A stretch of DNA of 64,000 nt from Rhodoferax sp. PAMC 29310. GTDB taxonomy: Bacteria; Pseudomonadota; Gammaproteobacteria; Burkholderiales; Burkholderiaceae_C. This document shows positions 56,972-64,000 of the stretch, in pieces (within the stretch, counting starts at the first letter, position 1; each line of letters opens with the position of its first letter). The stretch covers positions 1,054,001-1,118,000 of the forward strand of contig NZ_CP072852.1 in assembly GCF_017948265.1 (NCBI RefSeq), in the 5' to 3' direction. The position numbers and the translations under genes are program-made. The notes below the pieces were generated by a model. It worked only from the letters and a program-made list of their open reading frames with translations. It was not told where the DNA came from and ran no database searches.

Positions 56972-58174
56972 TTAGCGAATCACGGCCAGAGTAGTCAACT
57001 GACCACCACGAACGGTTTTCAGAGTCAGCGCGCCATTCTTGATGTCACCCTTCTCATCAAACGTCACTGGGCCAGTCACGCCTTTGTAATCGGCCGTAGC
57101 AGCCAAAACAGGCAGGTACTTGACTGGATCAGAGGAACCAGCCTTCACCATGGCGGCAACCATGATGTTCACAGCATCGTAAACATAGGGGGCATAGACT
57201 TGAACGTCAGAACCGTACTTGGCCTTGAACTTGGTCTTGAATGTATCCATTCCAACCTTGTCTTCGCCTTCAACGCCGCCAGCTTCCGCGCAGTAGACCA
57301 TGTCGTCCGCAATGGCATCACCGCCGAGTTTGACCAGCTCTGTTGAGCAAATGCCGTCACCACCCATGAACTTGGCTTTGATGCCAAGAGCCTTCATTTG
57401 CTTCAACATGGGGCCAGCAACTGCGTCCATACCGCCGAAGAAGATGACATCAGGCTTTTTGCCTTTGATGGAGGTCAAAATCGAATTGAAGTCAGTGGCT
57501 TTGTCAGTTGTGAATTCCTTCGCAACCAATTTTCCACCGGCTGCTTCGACAGCTTTGCTGAACTCTTCAGCAACGCCTTGGCCGTACGCAGTACGGTCAT
57601 CGATCACGGCGATGGATTGGCCTTTCAATGTATTCACAGCGTAACGGCCCAAAGTGCCGCCCAGCTGGGTGTCATCAGCCACCATACGGAAGGCTGTTTT
57701 GAAGCCCTGACGTGTGTACTTTGGATTTGTCGCAGAAGGCGAGACCTGAGGAATGCCTGCATCAAAGTAAATCTTCGAAGCAGGAATGGTGGTACCGGAA
57801 TTCAGGTGACCCACAACACCAGCGACCTTCGCATCAACCAGCTTTTGAGCAACAGCCGTGCCCTGCTTAGGATCAGCAGCGTCGTCTTCAGCCATCAATT
57901 CGAGCGTGACCTTTTGGCCGTCAATCATGACGCCAGCAGCGTTCAACTCTTCGATTGCCAAGCGGGCGCCGTTTTCATTGTCTTTACCCAAATGGGCAAT
58001 CGCGCCACTGGTTGGGGCGACGTGACCAATTTTGACAACGGCGCTAGGTGCCTCAACGGCCACAGGTGCAGCCGCAGGGGCGGCAGGGGCAGCAGCCTCT
58101 TCCTTCTTACCACAAGCCACCAGCAGAGTGGCTGCAGCCAATACTGTCAAAGTACTTTTCACTTTGAAATGCAT
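56972..58174 (-). CDS. Branched-chain amino acid ABC transporter substrate-binding lipoprotein
   Basis: The 400-residue precursor has a lipobox (LLVAC, lipidated Cys21), an Ala/Pro-rich linker and a periplasmic-binding fold of the LivJ/LivK family (VVKIGHVAPTSGAIAHLGKD, split, and FRMVADDTQLGGTLGRYA). It captures leucine-type or related substrates for an ABC importer. No livHMGF permease genes are in the window, so it is an orphan binding protein here. GGAG precedes the ATG by 6 bases. A double-hairpin terminator follows. Confidence 0.93.
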   Translation of the reverse strand: MHFKVKSTLTVLAAATLLVACGKKEEAAAPAAPAAAPVAVEAPSAVVKIGHVAPTSGAIAHLGKDNENGARLAIEELNAAGVMIDGQKVTLELMAEDDAADPKQGTAVAQKLVDAKVAGVVGHLNSGTTIPASKIYFDAGIPQVSPSATNPKYTRQGFKTAFRMVADDTQLGGTLGRYAVNTLKGQSIAVIDDRTAYGQGVAEEFSKAVEAAGGKLVAKEFTTDKATDFNSILTSIKGKKPDVIFFGGMDAVAGPMLKQMKALGIKAKFMGGDGICSTELVKLGGDAIADDMVYCAEAGGVEGEDKVGMDTFKTKFKAKYGSDVQVYAPYVYDAVNIMVAAMVKAGSSDPVKYLPVLAATADYKGVTGPVTFDEKGDIKNGALTLKTVRGGQLTTLAVIR

Positions 58175-58299
58175 AAAAACTCCAAGTTAGAAAATCAAGA
58201 GGACACTAAATGTGAATATGAATAATTACACACCCGATACGATAACGTAATTTCTGCCGCAAAGACATAGGGAAGACACCGAGCCGCGCCGCTAATGGG

Positions 58300-58614
58300 T
58301 CATGATTTGAACTTATTTGAATCAGTATGTGCAGACAAGGCCTCAATCACAAGCTTCCGTACTTCTTCGCGCAGCTGAATCTGCAATTCACTCGACAAGG
58401 AAATGGCTTGCTCGGCTATAACCGCACGAATCAGGCTCTCAAATTCCTGCGCGACTCGCGCCTTGACAAGTGCATCCACCTGCACCTGCAGGGTTTGAAC
58501 AAGAGTATCTGAATCTGGCGGCAATGACGGGACACCCCCTTGCAAGTCCGACGGTCGGACAACCTCAGTCAGTGTGGGTAAAAACCTGGGCAGGTGACGA
58601 GGAGGCGTGCGCAT
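58300..58614 (-). CDS. Conserved hypothetical protein coupled to holC
   Basis: A 104-residue protein of unknown function whose ATG overlaps the holC stop (TGATG), so it is translated with holC. The N-terminus is Pro-rich (RTPPRHLPRFLPTLTEVV) and the rest is a predicted long amphipathic helix (about 35-98) with many Leu, Val, Glu and Gln residues, suggesting a coiled coil or oligomerisation. No known domain, signal peptide or membrane segment is seen. Confidence 0.65.
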   Translation of the reverse strand: MRTPPRHLPRFLPTLTEVVRPSDLQGGVPSLPPDSDTLVQTLQVQVDALVKARVAQEFESLIRAVIAEQAISLSSELQIQLREEVRKLVIEALSAHTDSNKFKS

Positions 58615-59048
58615 CAAGCGCCCTCCTGCAAAACCAGATCATGCCGTCGCAATGTGTAGCCAAGCCGTGTGTATTCAACCCACCGCGCCCTGGCGGCAAG
58701 ACGATCATCCTCATCAAGACTGACGACTTCAATCACCCGCTGAAACGTATCAAAGCCTTGAGGAATCGCCCCTCCCAAATTGAGAAGCACCTCGCGATGT
58801 GGCGCCGAGTCGACCCGCGTGGTCAAAATGACGGGGGAAGCCGCAATCACTCGTGGGTCACCGCGCATCAGGCAATGGGGCACAAAATCCGTCGGCGAGA
58901 CCGCCCAGAGTGCGCCATCCAGTTGTTTCAAGGTGGCTGGTGCACCGGTCACGATCACTTTCGCACCTGCGCCGACCGCCTTGCGCAACAAACGGCAGGC
59001 ATAGGCCACCGGGTCTGGCGCATTGAAATGAAAAGCAACTTCAGTCAA
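58614..59048 (-). CDS. holC: DNA polymerase III subunit chi
   Basis: HolC links the clamp loader to single-stranded DNA-binding protein. The 144-residue product begins TEVAFHFNAPDPVAYACRLL, with the family segments KVIVTGAPATLKQLDGALWA and RVIEVVSLDEDDRLAAR. The start is TTG 59048, 14 bases after the pepA stop; earlier starts fall inside pepA and give a non-homologous extension. It is commonly downstream of pepA, as here. Confidence 0.9.
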   Translation of the reverse strand: MTEVAFHFNAPDPVAYACRLLRKAVGAGAKVIVTGAPATLKQLDGALWAVSPTDFVPHCLMRGDPRVIAASPVILTTRVDSAPHREVLLNLGGAIPQGFDTFQRVIEVVSLDEDDRLAARARWVEYTRLGYTLRRHDLVLQEGA

Positions 59049-59062
59049 GGGAAACCATGTTC

Positions 59063-60502
59063 TTATTTGCCTGTGCCGGTCAGGTAGGCCATCAACAGTG
59101 GCACCGGACGGCCCGTTGCGCCCTTGGCCGCGCCACTTTTCCAAGCCGTGCCAGCGATGTCCAAATGAGCCCAGGGGAATTTCGCCGTAAAGCGCTGCAG
59201 AAACTTGGCGGCCGTCACGGCACCACCCGCACGGCCAGCGACATTGGCGACATCCGCAAAATTTGTCTTGAGGCCTTCTGCGTATTCGTCGTCAAGCGGC
59301 ATCCTCCAGCACGGATCTGATGAGTTGGCCCCGGCTTCTGACAAGCCAGCAACCAGTCCCTCATCGTTCGAAAACAGTCCGCTTCGAACCGCCCCAAGGG
59401 CGACGACGCAGGCGCCCGTCAAAGTGGCAATGTCAATGACTGCACGAGGCTTGAAGCGCTCAGCGTAGGTCAATGCGTCACACAGAACCAACCGCCCCTC
59501 CGCATCCGTGTTCAAAATCTCGATTGTTTGCCCGCTCATGCTAGTCACCACATCGCCCGGCTTGACCGCCCGGCCGTTGACCAGGTTTTCACATGCAGGA
59601 ATCAGTCCAATCACGTTGATGGCCGGGCTCAGCTCGCCCAAAGCCCTAAAAACACCCAACACGCTGGCCGCGCCACACATGTCGTACTTCATTTCATCCA
59701 TCTCTGCGGCCGGTTTGATGGACACACCACCACAGTCAAAGGTAATGCCTTTGCCCACCAGCACGGTTGGGGCTTGCGACTTGGCGGCCCCTTCGTAGCG
59801 CAGGACAATGAACTGCAGGGGTTGCTCTGACCCCTGTGCAACCGCCATGAAGGCACCCATTTTTAGCTTTTCCACCTCTTTGGGCCCCAGCACCTGGCAC
59901 TTGATCTTCGGGAACTTGACAAGTGAACGGGCAGCGTCCGCCAACAGTGTCGGCGTAGCGTAATTGGCGGGCCGGTTGGCCCATTCTTTGGCGAACTCCA
60001 CACCGGCTACCGTCGCCGCCTGACTGTCCAGCACACTCTTCAGCTTGCCCAGTTTTGGCACACCAACCAGCACGCGTTGAAGCTCTCGGCCTTCCGGCTT
60101 GGACTTGGTGGTGGTGTACACATAGCTGGCTTCAGCCGCGCCCGTTACCACGCTCTTCAATGCCTGGTCCGTCGGGGTATCGGCGAAACAGACCACGAGT
60201 TGTTTGGCCTTGGTGCCTTTAAAGTGCCCCATGGCGGACGCCATGGCTTGGCGCACGTCCTTCGTCGAACCCTCACCGACTCCCGCAAAAACCACCCTGG
60301 ACGCACTAAACCCTGCAGCTCGGTAGAGGGAAAGAGATTTCCCCGCCTTGGTCTCAAAATCACCAGCTTTCAACGCATGATCAACAACTGAGAGAAGTTC
60401 ATCTTTGGATGACTTGTAGCTATCAGATAGAAGGACAATCAAGCCATCGGCTTTCAGAAGTGCCGCAGATGCCACGCTCAGTGATTTGATTTCAAAGTTC
60501 AT
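59063..60502 (-). CDS. pepA: Leucyl aminopeptidase (cytosol aminopeptidase)
   Basis: PepA removes N-terminal residues from peptides and needs two metal ions. The 479-residue product has the M17 signature NTDAEGRLVLCDAL near 340, the metal-binding lysine and aspartate in VGKGITFDCGGVSIKP, and EMDEMKYDMCGAASVLG. The N-terminal domain is typical. It is divergent from lptF and is followed by holC. Confidence 0.96.
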   Translation of the reverse strand: MNFEIKSLSVASAALLKADGLIVLLSDSYKSSKDELLSVVDHALKAGDFETKAGKSLSLYRAAGFSASRVVFAGVGEGSTKDVRQAMASAMGHFKGTKAKQLVVCFADTPTDQALKSVVTGAAEASYVYTTTKSKPEGRELQRVLVGVPKLGKLKSVLDSQAATVAGVEFAKEWANRPANYATPTLLADAARSLVKFPKIKCQVLGPKEVEKLKMGAFMAVAQGSEQPLQFIVLRYEGAAKSQAPTVLVGKGITFDCGGVSIKPAAEMDEMKYDMCGAASVLGVFRALGELSPAINVIGLIPACENLVNGRAVKPGDVVTSMSGQTIEILNTDAEGRLVLCDALTYAERFKPRAVIDIATLTGACVVALGAVRSGLFSNDEGLVAGLSEAGANSSDPCWRMPLDDEYAEGLKTNFADVANVAGRAGGAVTAAKFLQRFTAKFPWAHLDIAGTAWKSGAAKGATGRPVPLLMAYLTGTGK

Positions 60503-60580
60503 AATTCAGGATTCCCATTTAGTTTAGGACAAGACCAACTCCAACTTGGAACCGGTCCTGCCCCGCAGATTGCCCAACCA

Positions 60581-61696
60581 ATGTTATTCCATTCCTCGAT
60601 ACGCAAGGAGCTGGCCCGCAGTTTTGGCGCGACGCTGATCGTTCTGGCGACCGTGGTCATGACCATGACCCTCATCCGCACCTTGGGCCAAGCCTCCCGC
60701 GGCAGCTTTAATCCGTCGGATGTCATGCTGGTCATGGGATACACCGTGTTGGCCTATATGCCAACGATTTTGACCATGAGTCTTTTCATTTCCATCATGT
60801 CAGCGCTGTCACGCATGTACCGGGACAGTGAAATGGTGATCTGGTTCTCCAGCGGCCAGGGTTTGACGGGCTTGCTCGGCCCGATGTTCCGGTTTGCCTG
60901 GCCGGTGTTGGCGGCGATTGCGGCGCTGGCATTGCTGGTGCTGCCTTGGTCCAACCAGCGCATTGACGACATGAAAGTCCAGTACGAGCGCCGAGGGGAT
61001 CTGGAACGCATTGAGCCAGGGCAGTTTCAGGAGTCCGCTGGGGGCAAGCGTGTGTTTTTTGTCGAAAAAGACCCCTTGAACCCGCAGGCAGGCAGCAATG
61101 TTTTCATTGCCACCACGGAAGACGGCAAGCAAACCACCACCTCCGCCCGCCGTGGTCGCGTTGAAACCGTTGGAAACGATCGATTCCTGATGCTGAGCAA
61201 CGGCCAGCGGCTTGAAAACGAAGTCGGCGCGCAATCCTTGAAGGTCAGCGAGTTTGAGGAATATGGCACCAAAGTCGGCGTCGATGTATTCGATGGCAAC
61301 GGTCCCCTGCCTATCAACACTCGTCCCACCGCTCAATTGCTGACGAACCCCACCCTGCTGAATCAAGCGGAGTTGTCATGGCGGTTTGGATTGATCCTGG
61401 CAGCCATCAATTTTCTGGTGATTGGCGTTGCCATCTCAGGCGGCAACCCCCGAGTGGGCCGCAGCGCCAACCTGGTATTTGCAATGTTTGCCTTTGTCCT
61501 TTACTACAACTTGCTCGGTCTGGGCCAGAGTTGGATTTCGTCTGGCAGGTACGATCTCATCCCCCTCATGCTGACTTTGCACGGGGGCACATTCACGCTG
61601 GCCATTCTGTGGCTTGTCAAAGCGCACAACAACTGGAACTGGCGCCGCCTGCTGTCCAAACAACGGGCATCCAATCAGGACGGCACCGCATCATGA
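60581..61696 (+). CDS. lptF: Lipopolysaccharide export permease LptF
   Basis: LptF is one of the two permease subunits of the LptB2FGC complex that extracts lipopolysaccharide from the inner membrane. The 371-residue product has membrane helices at about 15-38, 55-78 and 100-125, a periplasmic beta-jellyroll-like domain (about 130-270) and three C-terminal helices. LFHSSIRKELARSFGATL at the start is typical. It is coupled to lptG by an ATGA overlap. This serves the same pathway as msbA and the core genes elsewhere in the window. Confidence 0.94.
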   Translation: MLFHSSIRKELARSFGATLIVLATVVMTMTLIRTLGQASRGSFNPSDVMLVMGYTVLAYMPTILTMSLFISIMSALSRMYRDSEMVIWFSSGQGLTGLLGPMFRFAWPVLAAIAALALLVLPWSNQRIDDMKVQYERRGDLERIEPGQFQESAGGKRVFFVEKDPLNPQAGSNVFIATTEDGKQTTTSARRGRVETVGNDRFLMLSNGQRLENEVGAQSLKVSEFEEYGTKVGVDVFDGNGPLPINTRPTAQLLTNPTLLNQAELSWRFGLILAAINFLVIGVAISGGNPRVGRSANLVFAMFAFVLYYNLLGLGQSWISSGRYDLIPLMLTLHGGTFTLAILWLVKAHNNWNWRRLLSKQRASNQDGTAS

Positions 61697-62799
61697 AAAC
61701 CATTCGACGTCTGATTTACGGCGAAGTGCTGACCTCTGTGGCCTTCGTGGCCATTGGCTTCCTTGCGCTCTTCATTTTTTTCGACTTTGTCGAAGAGATT
61801 CAATCACTGGCCCGACATGCGGACGCGGGTTACCGCCTGGTCCATGCTGTGGCCTTTGTCGCCCTGTTGCTGCCCAGCCACTTGTACGAATTGATGCCGA
61901 TTGCGGTGCTGATTGGCACCATCTTTGTCATGGCGCGCTTCGCTCAAAGCTCTGAATTCACCATTTTGAGAACCAGCGGCCTCGGTCCATGGCGAGCCCT
62001 GCGAACCCTGCTAGTGCTGGGACTGGGCTTTGTGGTGCTGACATTTGCCGTGGGAGACTATCTTTCCCCTGTCGCTGACCGGACCGGCCAACTATTGAAA
62101 GCTCGGTTTCAAGGAAGCATCAGCGTCGGCCAAACTGGCGCCTGGTTGAGGGAGCGCCAAGCCAACGCTCAATACGCGGTCAATGTAGGCGGCCTGGAGT
62201 CAGACGGCAGCCTGCGCAATGTGCGAATTTTCGAGTTTGACTCACGAGGCTATTTAAGTTCATTGACCCAAGCCGGCTCAGCTCATGTCGAGGGCGACGA
62301 CGCCTGGACCCTGAATGAAGTCAACCGCACAAGCTTTCCAGCGAGAAACACCGACACAGCCCGGATAGAACGCACCGAGACGGCCACACAGCTATGGCCC
62401 AACAACATCAGCCGGGAGATGGTGACTGCCGCCCTTCTCAAGCCTGAGCGCATGAGCACCATTGACCTTTTTCAATACATTCAGCACCTGCAAGCGAATG
62501 CCCAAAGTGCACAGCGCTATGAAATCGAGTTCTGGAAAAAAGTTTTTTACCCCTTGAGTTGCCTGGTGATGGTGGTGCTGGCACTGCCATTTGCCTATCT
62601 TCACTTCCGCTCTGGCGGCATTGCCACCTATGTGTTTGGCGGGGTCATGGCCGGCATCAGCTTCTTTTTGCTGAACAACGTCTTTGGCTACATTGGTAAC
62701 CTGCAAAACTGGCAGCCGTGGCTCACGGCAGCGCTACCGGGCATGATTTACTCAGTCCTGTCCCTCACGGCGTTTGGATGGCTGGTGCTCCGTCGCTAA
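61693..62799 (+). CDS. lptG: Lipopolysaccharide export permease LptG
   Basis: The second permease of the LPS export complex. The 368-residue product starts KTIRRLIYGEVLTSVAFVAIG, has the DFVEEIQ motif after the first helix and LPSHLYELMPIAVLIGT in the second, then a periplasmic domain and three C-terminal helices. I chose ATG 61693, overlapping the lptF stop, over a much longer frame that overlaps lptF. Two permeases in tandem is the standard arrangement. Confidence 0.94.
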   Translation: MKTIRRLIYGEVLTSVAFVAIGFLALFIFFDFVEEIQSLARHADAGYRLVHAVAFVALLLPSHLYELMPIAVLIGTIFVMARFAQSSEFTILRTSGLGPWRALRTLLVLGLGFVVLTFAVGDYLSPVADRTGQLLKARFQGSISVGQTGAWLRERQANAQYAVNVGGLESDGSLRNVRIFEFDSRGYLSSLTQAGSAHVEGDDAWTLNEVNRTSFPARNTDTARIERTETATQLWPNNISREMVTAALLKPERMSTIDLFQYIQHLQANAQSAQRYEIEFWKKVFYPLSCLVMVVLALPFAYLHFRSGGIATYVFGGVMAGISFFLLNNVFGYIGNLQNWQPWLTAALPGMIYSVLSLTAFGWLVLRR

Positions 62800-62826
62800 C
62801 AGAAACATTAAACGAAAGACGATTCA

Positions 62827-63198
62827 ATGAGCGATCCGATGACCCGCGCCACCATTCTCTTTGCACACGGTTCCCGCGACCCACTTTGGCGCCTGCCGAT
62901 TGAAGCGGTCGCAACACATATGCGCCAAACGACCCCATCGTGCCAAGTGCGATGCGCCTATCTGGAGCTGACGCAACCTGACATCGCGACCAGCGCGGCT
63001 GAACTGGTGGCACTGGGAACGAAAACCATCTCTGTGCTGCCTCTTTTTTTGGGCGTCGGACGGCATGCGCGTGAAGACTTGCCGGTGTTGATGATTGAGT
63101 TGAAGCAGCGTTTTCCTCACGTCAACTTTGAATTGCGACCCGCGGTGGGCGAAGACCCTCGGGTGGTTGAACTGCTGGCCCATATTGCGTTGAACTGA
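62827..63198 (+). CDS. CbiX/SirB-type sirohydrochlorin chelatase family protein
   Basis: A 123-residue single-domain protein with the chelatase start ILFAHGSRDPLWRLP and the motif YLELTQPDI. The active histidine lies in AHGS, and VLPLFLGVGRHAREDLP is the second half-site region. Short CbiX proteins insert cobalt or iron into sirohydrochlorin, for cobalamin or sirohaem. The following gene is a CysB-type regulator of sulfate assimilation, so iron chelation for sirohaem in sulfite reductase is the likelier role. Confidence 0.85.
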   Translation: MSDPMTRATILFAHGSRDPLWRLPIEAVATHMRQTTPSCQVRCAYLELTQPDIATSAAELVALGTKTISVLPLFLGVGRHAREDLPVLMIELKQRFPHVNFELRPAVGEDPRVVELLAHIALN

Positions 63199-63244
63199 GG
63201 CAATCACCTCAGTCATAGCTCTAAATAGCCAATGACGCATAATA

Positions 63245-63256
63245 AATGACGTCATT
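63245..63256. promoter_or_regulatory. Palindrome upstream of the CysB-type gene
   Basis: AATGACGTCATT is a perfect 12-base palindrome ending 14 bases before the ATG. A half copy, AATGACG, lies at 63231-63237, 14 bases upstream. Such spacing suits a regulator-binding site, perhaps autoregulation, but this is inference. Confidence 0.35.
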
Positions 63257-63270
63257 AGCTTAAATTCGAT

Positions 63271-64000
63271 ATGAACCTTCACCAATTTCGCTTTGTTCAG
63301 GAGGCCGTTCGCCGCAATCTGAACCTCACTGAAGCGGCCAAATCCCTGCACACCTCCCAGCCTGGCGTCTCCAAAGCCATCATTGAGCTGGAAGAAGAAC
63401 TGGGCATTGAGATATTTGCACGGCACGGAAAACGGCTCAAACGCGTCACCGAGCCGGGGCAGCATGTGCTGAAAAGCATTGAACTGATCATGCGAGAAGT
63501 GGGCAACCTCAAGCGCATTGGCGAGCAGTACAGCGCCGAAGACAGCGGCACGCTGTCAATCGCCACCACGCACACCCAGGCACGATACGTTTTACCCGAA
63601 CCCGTGGCCAAGTTGCGCCAGGCCTATCCCAAAGTGAACGTCAGCCTGCACCAAGGCTCACCCTCTCAAGTCGCCCAAATGCTGATTGACGAAGTTGCCG
63701 AGATTGGCGTGGCTACCGAGTCATTAGCCGGTTACAGCGAGCTGGTCACCCTGCCCTGTTATGAATGGCAACACGTACTGGTGCTGCCCGTGGGCCACCC
63801 CCTGTGTGCCAAGGAAAATATCACGCTGGAAGACATTGCCCTTGAGCCGCTGATCACCTACCACCCGTCCTTCACCGGGCGCACCAAGATCGACCACGCC
63901 TTTGCCACCCGCAAGCTGGAGCCGCGCATCGCTCTGGAAGCCATTGACTCGGACGTGATCAAGACTTATGTGCGGCTGGGCCTGGGTGTGGGCATTGCCG
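63271..64000 (+). CDS. CysB-type LysR-family transcriptional regulator, 5' part
   Basis: The gene runs off the window; 243 codons are present. The N-terminus NLHQFRFVQEAVRRNLNLTE with SQPGVSKAIIELEEELG is a LysR winged helix, and the whole resembles CysB/Cbl, regulators of sulfur assimilation (the inducer-binding domain begins near residue 90 with LSIATTHTQARYVLPEPV). CysB proteins respond to acetylserine and sulfate-derived signals. The ATG at 63271 gives the standard start. Distinguishing CysB from Cbl or SsuR needs the missing end. Confidence 0.9.
   Translation, partial: MNLHQFRFVQEAVRRNLNLTEAAKSLHTSQPGVSKAIIELEEELGIEIFARHGKRLKRVTEPGQHVLKSIELIMREVGNLKRIGEQYSAEDSGTLSIATTHTQARYVLPEPVAKLRQAYPKVNVSLHQGSPSQVAQMLIDEVAEIGVATESLAGYSELVTLPCYEWQHVLVLPVGHPLCAKENITLEDIALEPLITYHPSFTGRTKIDHAFATRKLEPRIALEAIDSDVIKTYVRLGLGVGIA

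Noticed and set aside
61378..61692. Long 5' extension of lptG
   Set aside because: It overlaps lptF in another frame; the normal N-terminus starts at 61693 and overlaps the lptF stop as ATGA.

Overview
The window is a stretch of bacterial chromosome, most likely from a betaproteobacterium of the order Burkholderiales, family Comamonadaceae (Rhodoferax/Polaromonas-like). This rests on gene content and gene order: mltG-tmk-holB-pilZ-tatD; purM divergent from an AI-2E transporter gene followed by hda, a HAD phosphatase gene, pcnB and folK; and yebC-purD-hemF-nadD-rsfS-rlmH-maf-rng. The species cannot be named from the sequence alone. Coding density is high and many neighbours overlap by 4 bases (ATGA, GTGA or TTGA), which indicates translationally coupled operons. 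I saw no rRNA, transposase or CRISPR array.

Layout. 1-5.4 kb (+): end of guaB, then guaA, a long hairpin, a fused tadA-haloalkane dehalogenase reading frame, an LD-carboxypeptidase and a class III cyclase-FHA protein. 5.4-6.3 kb: a dif-like XerC/XerD site, a nonsense-broken phage gene of the DUF3653 type and a non-coding tract with repeated ACGGGGGG runs and small hairpins; I read this as the scar of a filamentous prophage. 6.3-10.9 kb (-): mltG-tmk-holB-pilZ-tatD-ankyrin operon, with ygfZ divergent. 11.8-14.9 kb: a thioesterase-acetyltransferase fusion and an HSL-type esterase (-), and an iron alcohol dehydrogenase (+). 15.0-24.2 kb: the most system-like accessory locus, with a transglutaminase-DUF2126 protein, a ProQ-family RNA chaperone (-), a DUF2628-SPOR membrane protein, a circularly permuted ATP-grasp/alpha-E fusion and a second transglutaminase. 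Similar gene sets have been proposed to make or attach small peptides by amide-bond formation.

24.2-34.3 kb: ridA, folK-pcnB-HAD-hda-AI-2E (-), purM (+), tRNA-Lys, tcdA, and tolB-pal-cpoB without tolQRA. 34.3-43.6 kb: a lipopolysaccharide region with glycosyltransferases, msbA, a polysaccharide deacetylase, a DUF6492 protein and an O-antigen ligase, lying between tolB and rng. 43.6-50.5 kb (-): rng to yebC housekeeping operon. 50.5-64 kb: HerA-like ATPase, upp, an amino-acid decarboxylase, NfeD-stomatin pair, tRNA-Ser, a branched-chain amino-acid binding lipoprotein, pepA-holC-hypothetical, lptFG, a CbiX-type chelatase and the start of a CysB-type regulator.

Functional links: lipid A flipping (msbA), ligase and glycosyltransferases, and LptFG together serve lipopolysaccharide assembly and export. 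TolB-Pal-CpoB, MltG, LdcA and the SPOR protein touch the envelope and peptidoglycan. The remainder is nucleotide, tRNA, ribosome and replication housekeeping. Coordinates of starts were chosen by ribosome-binding site, overlap with the upstream stop and family length; weak choices are flagged in the entries.
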